A stretch of DNA of 38,318 nt from positions 1 to 38,318 of the IMG/VR virus record IMGVR_UViG_3300043466_001873, one strand, 5' to 3'. Under the pieces are notes generated by a model. The model did not search any database, had not been told where the DNA came from, and saw nothing but the letters and a program-made list of their open reading frames with translations. A program made the translations under genes and the position numbers. This DNA comes from a virus. Each line of letters starts with the position of its first letter. The stretch's first letter is position 1. Of the stretch, positions 17,953 through 24,253 are shown one piece after another.

Positions 17953-18408
17953 TTAATAGGCTATTAACACCTTTGTGTTGGCAAACAACTTTCTTACTGT
18001 GGACTCGTTAATGCCTTCACTGCCACAGAAATCTAGCAACGCCTTGTGGGTATTCTCTTTGTACCAACCTCGTTTATCTAGGTCGGCATCGGCATACCCT
18101 TTGGCAACTAATTGTTCTTGAACTAAAGCAACTGACCTAGAGTTTCTTTCATTGCCACCGAGAACTAACTTAGACAACACAACAACTTCTCCATCTTGGT
18201 GAGCCGCTGTTGCTGCTTCTAGTTTTTTACTTTTTGCTACTTCAGCCGCAGGTGTTGCTGGAGTATGAACAACTTCAACAACTGGCTTTGCTTCTGGTTC
18301 TGGTTCTGGTTCTGGTGTAGTAGAAACAACTTCTTCAACCGCAGGGGCTTCAGGCTCAGCCTGTGCTTCCCAACTGGTTGGGGCTTCTTGGTTTAATTCA
18401 TCGCTCAT
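17953..18408 (-). CDS. Peptidoglycan-binding-domain-like protein (151 aa)
   Basis: The ATG at 18408 overlaps the lytic transglycosylase stop by one base (TAATG) and has AGGGGG 6 nt upstream. The first ~65 residues are a Glu/Pro/Val/Ala-rich linker. Residues about 80-150 resemble a PG_binding_1 unit (SVALVQEQLVAKGYADADLD, GWYKENTHKALLDFC). It probably anchors or assists the transglycosylase at the cell wall. Box A is embedded in the coding sequence at 18223-18239, where it encodes AKSKKLE, the same words that begin the 65-residue protein at 19598-19795. Confidence 0.65.
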   Translation of the reverse strand: MSDELNQEAPTSWEAQAEPEAPAVEEVVSTTPEPEPEPEAKPVVEVVHTPATPAAEVAKSKKLEAATAAHQDGEVVVLSKLVLGGNERNSRSVALVQEQLVAKGYADADLDKRGWYKENTHKALLDFCGSEGINESTVRKLFANTKVLIAY

Positions 18409-19010
18409 TAAAATCCCCCTTCTGGGAACTTTGTAATCCATAGATTAAAATTGCTTTGCTCGGTATTACCATTATAAGGGAATGTACCTACACCCCATGA
18501 CGACCAATTGCTTCCTGCATTACTCATGTGATAGGCAATCTGGGCATTGACAACTGGGTCGAACAAGTCTTTATTGGAGTTAAGTTCGTACTTATCACGC
18601 CGTGCTACGCCTAATCCACCAATCATGTTGATTTGGAAGATGCCGTATGAATTATCTCCTGTTTTAACATTGCCATTAAAGGCTAGGGGGCGTCCATTTG
18701 ACTCTTTCTTGACAACTGCCCACGCTACTTTGAGTGCCTTACCTTCAAACCCAACGGTGCTTAGCATCTTGGCTAACTCTTCATCGGTAAAGGGAGTTCT
18801 TTGTTCAGCGAACTTCTTCAACTCTAGGTCCCTAATTTTTACTTTATGCGCCTCGATTTCTTCTTCAATCTGGGCTCTTACATCTTCTTTACTTTCCATT
18901 GTCTGTTGTGCGTTTGATGCTTGGATATATGTAGAGAAAGCGGATACGAATACCACCGCAATTAAGACACTTACTATTTTTTCGACAACTCTATTGTTTG
19001 ATTTGTGCAT
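18408..19010 (-). CDS. Lytic transglycosylase / endolysin with N-terminal signal or anchor (200 aa)
   Basis: Residues 12-30 are hydrophobic (IVSVLIAVVFVSAFSTYI), a signal peptide or signal anchor. A charged coiled-coil linker follows (about 40-70). The catalytic part has AWAVVKKESNGRPLAFNGN, with E103 as the likely catalytic glutamate, then the GDNSYGIFQINM motif typical of lysozyme-like SLT folds. It cleaves peptidoglycan, either for host lysis or during infection. Start has AAAGGA upstream. It is followed directly by the peptidoglycan-binding gene with one-base overlap. Confidence 0.85.
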   Translation of the reverse strand: MHKSNNRVVEKIVSVLIAVVFVSAFSTYIQASNAQQTMESKEDVRAQIEEEIEAHKVKIRDLELKKFAEQRTPFTDEELAKMLSTVGFEGKALKVAWAVVKKESNGRPLAFNGNVKTGDNSYGIFQINMIGGLGVARRDKYELNSNKDLFDPVVNAQIAYHMSNAGSNWSSWGVGTFPYNGNTEQSNFNLWITKFPEGGF

Positions 19011-19020
19011 TTATTTTCCT

Positions 19021-19186
19021 TTGTTAGGGGACAGAGACAAGGTTGCTCAATTAGCCAACCCGTGCCACCCGCTCTGGGGAGACAGGTATTACAACTACCT
19101 TTCTAATGCGTCTTTAGGTCGTAAGTCATTTGGTCGTTCATTGGTACTAGGTTACCACAATTAGTGCAGGAAAGTAGAGTTTTGGC
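19021..19186 (-). pseudogene. In-frame remnant of a second zinc ribbon
   Basis: Directly after the TGA of the 36-residue zinc ribbon, the same frame continues as AKTLLSCTNCGNLVPMNDQ, with an in-frame TAG at 19103-19105, then KGSCNTC. The pattern SCxxCG...CxxC repeats that of the upstream ribbon, so this looks like a tandem duplicate. There is no start codon between the TGA and the first CxxC. Decay is simplest; stop read-through would fuse the two halves. Confidence 0.4.
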
Positions 19187-19297
19187 TCAGCAATCCTCGC
19201 AAATAAGCCCATTTCTGTAGTCTCTCTCGTCTACAGCCATAGATTTACCGCATTTCCAACAAGAAATATAAATGATTTGTTTTTTGATGGTTTTCAT
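19187..19297 (-). CDS. Zinc-ribbon miniprotein (36 aa)
   Basis: MKTIKKQ start with an AAAGGGGGG ribosome site, then SCWKCGKSMAV and LICEDC: two CxxC knuckles 20 residues apart, a compact zinc ribbon. It has its own promoter at 19321-19349, 24 bases upstream of the start. Function unknown; such proteins often bind nucleic acid or RNA polymerase. Confidence 0.7.
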   Translation of the reverse strand: MKTIKKQIIYISCWKCGKSMAVDERDYRNGLICEDC

Positions 19298-19320
19298 CTA
19301 AATACCCCCCTTTAGGTTAA

Positions 19321-19349
19321 ATAGTACCACCTTCCTGACAAATAGTCAA
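19321..19349 (-). promoter_or_regulatory. Promoter for zinc ribbon and lysis genes
   Basis: TTGACT-17-TACTAT on the minus strand. The spacer contains TGTCAGGAAGG, shared with the promoters at 20620 and 21586. Confidence 0.8.
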
Positions 19350-19369
19350 AGACACGCCGAGACAGCAAA

Positions 19370-19425
19370 AAGCCCCCTAGTCCCAAACAAAGTTTCAGGC
19401 AACAAACAAAGTTTTTAGGGGGCTT
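19370..19425 (-). terminator. Long-loop terminator with direct repeats
   Basis: A perfect 10-bp stem (AAGCCCCCTA/TAGGGGGCTT) is followed by TTTTG on the minus strand. The 36-nt loop contains the word AACTTTGTTTG twice, which resembles repeat box B. Confidence 0.85.
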
Positions 19426-19448
19426 CTTGCCAAACCTATCTTTTCGGC

Positions 19449-19601
19449 TTACTTCTCTCTGCTAGCCAGAGTAGCCGTAGCAATGGATGTAAGACCAAAC
19501 GCTACCGTGTAAGTCATATTGTCCTGCCAAGCCGAGACTAGGGTTGCAAAACCTAGTACCAGAGTTCCAACAGCAGTCCAGACTATGTTTAAGTTATTCA
19601 T
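19449..19601 (-). CDS. Holin-like two-helix membrane miniprotein (50 aa)
   Basis: MNNLNIVW start overlapping the previous stop (ATGA). Two hydrophobic helices (about residues 5-24 and 28-45) are joined by a short turn (WQDNMTY), and the protein ends in a charged SREK tail. Size, topology and location in a lysis cassette fit a small holin or a DUF-type phage membrane protein. Confidence 0.65.
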   Translation of the reverse strand: MNNLNIVWTAVGTLVLGFATLVSAWQDNMTYTVAFGLTSIATATLASREK

Positions 19602-19795
19602 TTGTTGCCCTTCTTTTTAGGTTTAGTCCTACCCCTCAGGCGAGAAGAAGGATCTCTTAGTTGCGCTCCACCATTACGGATAGCCTTCCTAGCAGTTCTA
19701 TAACAAACTCCTAGTTCAACCGCAACACTATCTATAGCCAGACCAGAAGTATAAAGTTCTGCAGCCCGACCCTCAAGTTTTTTACTTTTTGCCAT
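19598..19795 (-). CDS. Small helix-turn-helix protein (65 aa)
   Basis: A helix-turn-helix resembling those of resolvases/Hin spans about residues 8-38 (AAELYTSGLAIDSVAVELGV then CYRTARKAIR), followed by a very basic tail (RGRTKPKKKGNK). It resembles the C-terminal HTH of the protein at 16984-17484. The first codons (MAKSKKLE) are formed by a copy of repeat box A. It overlaps the preceding gene by 14 bases. Likely a DNA-binding regulator; could it bind box A? That is speculative. Confidence 0.65.
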   Translation of the reverse strand: MAKSKKLEGRAAELYTSGLAIDSVAVELGVCYRTARKAIRNGGAQLRDPSSRLRGRTKPKKKGNK

Positions 19796-19964
19796 TGAAT
19801 CCAGAACCCTTTTTTCTCTTAACGGCTCTGTAAATTAAAACTCCAAACAAAACCGCGAGTGCCGCAGGCGTGTAGACGGAGATGTCAAAGAAGTTACTAG
19901 ACAACTCAATCCACTCAAACCTACAAGCAAAATCACAGTCAAGCAGTATTTCTGTTTCTTCCAT
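19782..19964 (-). CDS. Single-pass membrane protein (60 aa)
   Basis: Acidic N-terminus with two cysteines (LLDCDFACRFEW), one hydrophobic helix about residues 30-47 (YTPAALAVLFGVLIYRAV), then a basic KRKKGSGFNGKK tail, giving an N-out/C-in prediction. The ATG overlaps the previous TAA (TAATG). Holin, antiholin or spanin-like component of the lysis cassette is plausible. Confidence 0.6.
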   Translation of the reverse strand: MEETEILLDCDFACRFEWIELSSNFFDISVYTPAALAVLFGVLIYRAVKRKKGSGFNGKK

Positions 19965-20131
19965 TAGATTCCTTCTTTCACTTTGTTGTAATGAAGTTCA
20001 GCCAGTTCCTTGCGTAGTCTGTTGTTCTCCTGTAATAACTTACCCTGAGCCCTAATACCAACCACCATGACAAAGCATGAGCCGGCGAGCGCAATCATAA
20101 TTCCAATAAGTGTTCCCGTGTCAAGAACCAT
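19964..20131 (-). CDS. Membrane-anchored coiled-coil miniprotein (55 aa)
   Basis: MVLDTGTLIGIMIALAGSCF begins a hydrophobic helix (about residues 6-26), followed by a short coiled coil (KLLQENNRLRKELAEL). This layout recalls spanin-like or Rz-like subunits, although only one such gene is present. A degenerate copy of repeat box A (AGGAAAAAGTAAAAA) abuts the start codon, leaving no normally spaced ribosome site. Confidence 0.6.
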   Translation of the reverse strand: MVLDTGTLIGIMIALAGSCFVMVVGIRAQGKLLQENNRLRKELAELHYNKVKEGI

Positions 20132-20144
20132 TTTTTACTTTTTC

Positions 20145-20396
20145 CTACCTTTCCTGTTTTTCCAGTTTGATAAACATTTCATTGGTTCTCATCTGAGGCA
20201 TTGGTATCGCTTCCATAAATGCTCTTGCTTCAGCACTTGTTTTTAGTTCAGACCATTTCTCAAACTGTTCATCACTCATAGACGCAAACTTAATCAGAAA
20301 CTCGGCGCGAGGTATGTCAATACTCTGCCTGTCTTTGATAAGAAAGCCTTCTTTTTTTGCTAAAGCATTTGCTTTTTTAGTTCTCCAACCTGACAT
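20145..20396 (-). CDS. Hypothetical protein (83 aa)
   Basis: Unrecognised; basic N-terminus, helical, no cysteine or membrane segment. G-run ribosome site before the ATG. Second gene of the operon beginning at 20577. Confidence 0.6.
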   Translation of the reverse strand: MSGWRTKKANALAKKEGFLIKDRQSIDIPRAEFLIKFASMSDEQFEKWSELKTSAEARAFMEAIPMPQMRTNEMFIKLEKQER

Positions 20397-20421
20397 TATT
20401 TACTACCCCCTTTTTTCGTTT

Positions 20422-20577
20422 TTATGGATAAAGCAAGTCTAAGCAGAATTGGTTCATCTGCTCTGTTGGCACTTTGCACTCGGCAGGTGTTGTCGCGTTA
20501 TTAGCCCAAGCAACAAGTCCAAGAAAAACAAGTGCTACCGCTACTCTGCGTCTAATGTACTTTGCCTTCGTTTTCAT
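20422..20577 (-). CDS. Small exported protein (51 aa)
   Basis: Start set at ATG 20577 by AAAGGGGGATT upstream. Basic N-terminus (KTKAKYIRRR), a hydrophobic helix (VAVALVFLGLVAW) and an ANNA-like cleavage region give a signal peptide. Only about 28 residues with two cysteines would remain after cleavage. It is the first gene of the lysis-side operon; function unknown. Confidence 0.6.
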   Translation of the reverse strand: MKTKAKYIRRRVAVALVFLGLVAWANNATTPAECKVPTEQMNQFCLDLLYP

Positions 20578-20619
20578 ATAATCCCCCTTTAACCATATTG
20601 ACAATTTGCCAATAAGATA

Positions 20620-20647
20620 ATTATACAGACTTTCCTGACAAAATCAA
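20620..20647 (-). promoter_or_regulatory. Promoter of the small-membrane-protein operon
   Basis: TTGATT-16-TATAAT on the minus strand, with TGTCAGGAAAG in the spacer. The -35 box abuts the stop of the 52-residue gene. Confidence 0.75.
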
Positions 20648-20648
20648 C

Positions 20649-20807
20649 TTACCTGACTTTCGGCGTGTCGCTCTTTTGCTCATATATACGATTAACTACC
20701 CAGCCATCTACTTCCATTTTGCTTGCTCTTTCTTCAGCGATTTCCAGCGAAGATGCTCGTATAACTTTTGTCTTGTTCTTCTCCAAGATAATCTCGTATC
20801 TAGGCAT
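20649..20807 (-). CDS. Hypothetical protein (52 aa)
   Basis: MPRYEIILEKNKTKVIRASS... Its ATG overlaps the phosphatase stop (TAATG). It has an amphipathic helix (SLEIAEERASKMEVDG) after a beta hairpin. Not recognised. Confidence 0.6.
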   Translation of the reverse strand: MPRYEIILEKNKTKVIRASSLEIAEERASKMEVDGWVVNRIYEQKSDTPKVR

Positions 20808-21340
20808 TAGTTTCTCCAAGCCTCGACGCTTGCCTCTTTAAGCCACTTCTCAAAGCGACCATTGAACAAGGCGTGCTTGCTTCTATTGGCTCTAATCAAG
20901 TTAATGGCATCTTCAGCCGTGTAACCCTCACGAATAAGAACCAAAGCCATAATTAGTCCCGAGCGGTTCATACCTGCTTGACAACGAATTAAGACACGCT
21001 GACCGCGCTTCCACTCGGCATGTGCCATGCGAACAATCGGTTGTAAGTCACTAGGGTCAAAGTCCCTCATATCGCTATCGTAAAATCCAAAGCGTAGTTC
21101 TTTCACAAACCAATCAACAGGGTTTGCTAATGAGTAAGCGGTAACCACTAGGTCAAAATCTTTCTTAGTAATCATTGGCTTTTCTAATTGGTCAAAGACA
21201 TCATTATCATCAGTTCCACCCTGCCATAAGCCCGGAAGAACCTCTGACCACAAGTCTTTTGGATAGTCAATCGTGTAAGAGCGTGGTGCTATTTTTGTTT
21301 CTAATAGTTCTAATGCTTCGTCTTGCGAGGAAATTGTCAT
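20807..21340 (-). CDS. Dual-specificity/tyrosine phosphatase-like protein (177 aa)
   Basis: Start set at ATG 21340 because GAGAGGGGG lies just upstream; the frame extends further without a site. The P-loop reads RCQAGMNRSG, fitting CX5R with C120 and R126; the usual preceding His is Arg. A candidate general acid is in YDSDMRDFD (89-95). The C-terminal AINLIRANR helix also matches the family. It probably removes phosphate from proteins or small molecules of the host. It could be paired functionally with the kinase-like domain at 6774-13127, but this is speculation. Confidence 0.8.
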   Translation of the reverse strand: MTISSQDEALELLETKIAPRSYTIDYPKDLWSEVLPGLWQGGTDDNDVFDQLEKPMITKKDFDLVVTAYSLANPVDWFVKELRFGFYDSDMRDFDPSDLQPIVRMAHAEWKRGQRVLIRCQAGMNRSGLIMALVLIREGYTAEDAINLIRANRSKHALFNGRFEKWLKEASVEAWRN

Positions 21341-21363
21341 TTGGTTTCCCCCTCTCTTTTTGT

Positions 21364-21392
21364 ATTTTAGTAAGTAATTAAACATTTGTCAA
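21364..21392 (-). promoter_or_regulatory. Promoter of the phosphatase gene
   Basis: TTGACA-17-TAAAAT. The -35 hexamer is read as Leu-Thr in the C-terminus of the upstream 58-residue gene. Confidence 0.8.
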
Positions 21393-21554
21393 ATTACTTT
21401 TCTTATCTAGTTGTTTTTGTATTGCCTTGTTTATCATGTGATTTAAGAAGTCCGCAGTTGCTTGATAGTCTTTAACACTACGACGCTTTTTGTTTTTCAT
21501 GTGCTTCATGCGACCATAAGTTCCTAGTATCGCACTATCAGGTAACCCTTTCAT
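21378..21554 (-). CDS. Small basic protein (58 aa)
   Basis: MKGLPDSAILGTYGRMKHMK... It is strongly basic and helical, ending LDKKSNLTNV. The ribosome site is AAAAAGGGGGATTAA, the best match in the window to the loop of the candidate RNA at 23250-23353. Function unknown. Confidence 0.65.
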   Translation of the reverse strand: MKGLPDSAILGTYGRMKHMKNKKRRSVKDYQATADFLNHMINKAIQKQLDKKSNLTNV

Positions 21555-21585
21555 TTAATCCCCCTTTTTCTTACCTTGTTCCATA

Positions 21586-21614
21586 AGGATAGCACTTTCC
21601 TGACTTTTTGTCAA
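21586..21614 (-). promoter_or_regulatory. Promoter of the 58-residue basic gene
   Basis: TTGACA-17-TATCCT with extended TGC before the -10 box. The spacer contains AGTCAGGAAAG. Confidence 0.8.
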
Positions 21615-21681
21615 GAAGGCAACAATTTTTACAGTTACCAAGCGCTGACTTCCTACGCTCAATTTGAGCCCGCTTTGAAAT

Positions 21682-21781
21682 CTACAAACAACTTACGCAG
21701 CCAGACAGCCAGGCTGCTGCAATTTTTTTACTTTTTGCTATGGGCCCTGGTGGAAAGGATCATGATCTAAAAACAACTTTT
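21682..21781. repeat. Box B - box A - box B cluster
   Basis: Minus strand: AAGTTGTTTTTAGAT (21781-21767), then 28 bases with GATCATGATC, then box A (21740-21723), then CAGCAGCCTGGCTG, then AAGTTGTTTGTAGA (21694-21681). It fills the spacer between the terminator at 21829 and the promoter at 21614. Confidence 0.75.
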
Positions 21782-21828
21782 GGTTCTGCCTTCCGCCTTG
21801 ATGAAAAAAATGTTAAGTTTTTTCCAAT

Positions 21829-21865
21829 AAAAAACTCCCTGCCGTATAAAGACAAGGAGTTTTTT
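21829..21865 (-). terminator. Terminator after the 77-residue gene
   Basis: AAAAAACTCC/GGAGTTTTTT inverted repeat with a 17-nt loop; T-runs on both strands, so it could work in both directions. Confidence 0.75.
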
Positions 21866-21876
21866 GTTTTATTTAA

Positions 21877-22110
21877 TTATCTATCTAACCTAAGTATGCG
21901 TACGAGTTCACTAGCAGTTATTTCCCAGCCAGCATCTGTTTTAACGGCAGTAGCAGGGTGGGGTTCTATGTCAGAAGGTAATACAACTACCTCGTCATAG
22001 TTTTCATCTTGATAGAGTTCCCAAGCCTTGATAGCAGGTTCTGCATAGTCAAGTGGTAGCGGTGGATAAAAGTTTCCCCGTAAGTGGTAACTCATGTTAA
22101 TTGTGTCCAT
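21877..22110 (-). CDS. Hypothetical protein (77 aa)
   Basis: MDTINMSYHLRGNFYPPLPL... Proline-rich N-terminus and acidic middle; no known motif. AAGGGG ribosome site. It is the only gene of a transcript that starts with a strong structured leader. Confidence 0.6.
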   Translation of the reverse strand: MDTINMSYHLRGNFYPPLPLDYAEPAIKAWELYQDENYDEVVVLPSDIEPHPATAVKTDAGWEITASELVRILRLDR

Positions 22111-22130
22111 TGTTTCCCCTTTTTGTTAGG

Positions 22131-22207
22131 TTCGGTAGGGAGTCGTATTGTTTCCCACCCTCTAGAGTTAAAGTGGTTCAGGTGACCAGCGACTTCCCCC
22201 TACCGAA
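22131..22207 (-). ncRNA. Structured 5' leader hairpin
   Basis: The predicted transcript start (about 22208) falls directly at the 5' arm of a long stem: TTCGGTAGGG(GGA)AGTCG (22207-22190) pairs with CGACTCCCTACCGAA (22145-22131). About 44 nt lie between the arms, including a possible inner CCAC/GTGG helix. It could stabilise the mRNA or sense something. It resembles a tRNA acceptor stem only in length. Confidence 0.55.
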
Positions 22208-22214
22208 TAACTTT

Positions 22215-22243
22215 AGTATAGCAATTGTCCAAAGGAAAGTCAA
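22215..22243 (-). promoter_or_regulatory. Promoter of the 77-residue gene
   Basis: TTGACT-17-TATACT with extended TGC, near consensus. Confidence 0.85.
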
Positions 22244-22246
22244 GTA

Positions 22247-22356
22247 TCTATAAACAACTCATTTACCAAGATCCTTAGTAAGCAGCGACAGCAGCACTAG
22301 CAAAAAGTAAAAAATATATCTTCAGCAGCCAGATGGCCTAACTACAAACAACTTTT
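22247..22356. repeat. Box B - reversed box A - box B cluster
   Basis: Plus strand: CTATAAACAACTC (22248), TTACCAAGATC (22262), GCAGCGACAGCAGC, then box A in the opposite orientation to all others (22298-22314), then CAGCAGCCAGATGGCC and ACTACAAACAACTTTT (22341-22356). The last box B overlaps the stop of the Ntn-hydrolase gene. Confidence 0.75.
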
Positions 22357-22927
22357 AGGATCCGAAGTGCTGCACCGAGATGTTAATCGGCAGCCCCGTG
22401 CTTGGATCTAACTTGGCTGCAATAGTTATTGCTTGTCTAATAACATTCTTGGCTGTGCCTAAGGTTTTCTTTTTGTTATCTAGGCTTGCCAGCATCGCTC
22501 CCATAGCGTAGCCACTACCTGAGCCTATGGCGTATACGCCTGTTTCGTCATGTGCCCAGGAAAAGTCATCACCAATCTCGTAGACAGTCCCATTAACCGC
22601 AACCATTATCTGAGAGTCATGCTCTCCGTCTTTACTGTAAGAGTTCTCCTCGAAGCAACGCTTCATATCTTGGATAAAAACAGAAGATATAAACTTGTCT
22701 AACTTTGCCCCGTAAAGGTTTGGATTTATCGCAGGTGGCTTAAAAACATGTGTAAGTATGTTAATAGCACGCATATCTCCTGCCGCACCAATTAAGTATG
22801 GACCGTTTTTATTTACTTTTCCGTTGTCTTTGGGTAGCGTATATATTTTGCTGTTGTCTTCAGTTAGCCTTGAGTCATAGCCTATGGCAACCCAGTTCTC
22901 CCCCTGTATGGCTGCAATAGTTGTCAT
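22355..22927 (-). CDS. Proteasome-beta/HslV-like Ntn hydrolase (190 aa)
   Basis: The N-terminus MTTIAAIQGENWVAIGYDSR fits the 20S proteasome beta/HslV family: after removal of Met, Thr1 would be the nucleophile and Asp17 and Arg19 fall at the family positions. NGKVNK offers the Lys33 equivalent with a 3-residue insertion. YLIGAAGDMRAI and IGSGSGYAMGAMLASLD match later conserved strands. Length fits a processed beta subunit with no propeptide. It may self-assemble into a protease chamber or modify host proteolysis; actinobacterial hosts have a Pup-proteasome. No unfoldase gene is adjacent. G-run ribosome site; box A lies just upstream. Confidence 0.8.
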   Translation of the reverse strand: MTTIAAIQGENWVAIGYDSRLTEDNSKIYTLPKDNGKVNKNGPYLIGAAGDMRAINILTHVFKPPAINPNLYGAKLDKFISSVFIQDMKRCFEENSYSKDGEHDSQIMVAVNGTVYEIGDDFSWAHDETGVYAIGSGSGYAMGAMLASLDNKKKTLGTAKNVIRQAITIAAKLDPSTGLPINISVQHFGS

Positions 22928-22943
22928 GATTTTTCCCCAATTG

Positions 22944-22960
22944 TTTTTTTACTTTTTGCT
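22944..22960 (-). repeat. Box A between two genes
   Basis: An exact copy fills most of the 32-base gap between the 81-residue gene and the Ntn hydrolase gene and touches the stop codon of the former. Confidence 0.8.
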
Positions 22961-23205
22961 TAGTTTAGAAAGCCGTCCCACAAATCTTCTCTGAGTTTTT
23001 CATACTTATCTCCGTGGTATCCGTTGTTTCTCGCAGAAACATCCTCATCCCGAAGTAGAGAGTCTAGCGAAAGGACAGCCGTAAAGTCCTTCTCATCAAA
23101 CATAATAACAATCTTCGTGTCGCCGTCGGCAGGATCATCAACAAGGGCTGCAATAAAAGGAACGGCTGACCCGTTGGCGTGATAATACTTATCTACGATT
23201 TCCAT
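22960..23205 (-). CDS. Hypothetical acidic protein (81 aa)
   Basis: MEIVDKYYHANGSAVPF... Asp-rich, no recognised domain. No clear ribosome site: the AGGG lies in the 3' arm of a short ACCCT/AGGGT hairpin (23217-23235) followed by ATTTTTT, so initiation may be controlled by that hairpin. Confidence 0.55.
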   Translation of the reverse strand: MEIVDKYYHANGSAVPFIAALVDDPADGDTKIVIMFDEKDFTAVLSLDSLLRDEDVSARNNGYHGDKYEKLREDLWDGFLN

Positions 23206-23249
23206 GGTTAAAAAATACCCTACTCTCGGAAGGGTGATTTTGAGTTATT

Positions 23250-23353
23250 AAACACCAAACCCCCCAGATCGGTGGGGGGTTGGCGGAGCATGAAGGGGTA
23301 GTCCCTGCTCTCAACTTGGGGCGGAAAAGGGGATTAACCGCTACCCAAGGTGA
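23250..23353 (-). ncRNA. Candidate small RNA with anti-RBS loop and terminator
   Basis: On the minus strand, a TAAACT box (23364-23359) lies just before three hairpins. Hairpin 1 (23349-23315): CTTGGG-TA-GCGG, loop TTAATCCCCTTTT, CCGC-CCCAAG. Hairpin 2: GAGCA with TGCTC. Hairpin 3: a terminator AACCCCCC/GGGGGGTT (23281-23258) followed by a T-rich tract. Loop 1 is complementary to AAAAGGGGATTAA, very close to the G-run ribosome sites used by many genes here. The -35 box is absent; a degenerate box A (23371-23387) occupies that place. It could also be a 3' UTR of the gene above. Confidence 0.5.
23258..23281 (-). terminator. Terminator in the 23.3 kb spacer
   Basis: AACCCCCC/GGGGGGTT 8-bp stem with an 8-nt loop, followed by TGGTGTTT on the minus strand. 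Confidence 0.75.
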
Positions 23354-23399
23354 GAATTAGTTTAGCCTGATTTTTTACTTTTTATTTCCCAAAAGGCGT

Positions 23400-23747
23400 T
23401 TAGATTTTATCAACTATTGCCACTGGGACGACCACATTGGCAGAGTAAATCTCTCCTTTAGAGTTTGTTCTAGAGAATCTTCCCTTAGGTTTATCAAAAG
23501 AAATACTGATTTTACTTCTCCTGATAGCAACCACAGTTGCTTCTTCTCCTATCAAATACTTTGTTCCGCACTTATCGTTTAGGACAACTTTGTCCCCAAC
23601 TACGAAATCCTTTATATCCGCATCTACTCTTAGGGTGCTAAGTCTTTCCTCTATGAGTTTTTTAAGTGGGATTAGTTGTCTATCCAGTTCTCCACCAGCA
23701 ATAGCATTACAGGTTTCGTCAAACAAATCTATGGAAGTTTTAATCAT
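23400..23747 (-). CDS. Hypothetical protein with SH3/KOW-like middle (115 aa)
   Basis: Helical N-terminal half, then FVVGDKVVLNDKCGTKYLIG and EATVVAIRRSKISISF, the spacing of a small beta-barrel (KOW/SH3-like) that often binds nucleic acid or protein. Overlaps the next gene by 8 bases. Confidence 0.6.
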   Translation of the reverse strand: MIKTSIDLFDETCNAIAGGELDRQLIPLKKLIEERLSTLRVDADIKDFVVGDKVVLNDKCGTKYLIGEEATVVAIRRSKISISFDKPKGRFSRTNSKGEIYSANVVVPVAIVDKI

Positions 23748-23970
23748 TTTCTTCTACCATCCCGTCTTCATTTACAACCCCGATACTATTAGAAACTGAC
23801 GCTACATCAAATCCGTAGTATTCGTTCATAAATACAGAAGCAACACGAACAGCAAAATCGTTATCTGCTTCGTTTTCTTCTCTGAGTTTCTCATCTAAGA
23901 CTATTGTTGTCATTAGCGTAAAGTAGTCACCAACGAACATTACTGTTCGACTCGGTAGGATATTGTCCAT
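23740..23970 (-). CDS. Hypothetical acidic protein (76 aa)
   Basis: MDNILPSRTVMFVGDYFTLM... Acidic, not recognised. Overlaps the gene below it and follows the gene above by 2 bases, so it is operonic. Confidence 0.55.
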   Translation of the reverse strand: MDNILPSRTVMFVGDYFTLMTTIVLDEKLREENEADNDFAVRVASVFMNEYYGFDVASVSNSIGVVNEDGMVEEND

Positions 23971-23972
23971 TA

Positions 23973-24227
23973 TTAGTCCGCGTCCTTTAGGTGTTCGGCA
24001 ATATCTTCAGGATCTGCCCCCATAGATATTAGAACCTTGCGCCATAAACTAGCGACTCCAACCTTCGTGTCCATAAGAAAAAATAACTTATCCACAGAAG
24101 AATCTTTCTTGTTCTCCCACTTCTCAATATCACTTCTCAACATCTCCAGTAGTAGTGCCAATCCCATATTTAGGAAAGCACCTTCTTCGGAATCTACTTC
24201 CAACATCATTGTTTCTTTGTCACTCAT
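23973..24227 (-). CDS. Hypothetical helical protein (84 aa)
   Basis: MSDKETMMLEVDSEEGAFLN... Acidic and predicted mostly helical; not recognised. First gene after the promoter at 24254, with AAAAGGGGG upstream. Confidence 0.6.
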   Translation of the reverse strand: MSDKETMMLEVDSEEGAFLNMGLALLLEMLRSDIEKWENKKDSSVDKLFFLMDTKVGVASLWRKVLISMGADPEDIAEHLKDAD

Positions 24228-24253
24228 TTGAGTAACCCCCTTTTCTTAACATA

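Noticed and set aside
22131-22207. tRNA-like cloverleaf
   Set aside because: Outer stem length fits an acceptor stem, but there is no T-arm consensus and no 5-bp anticodon stem with a 7-base loop on either strand.
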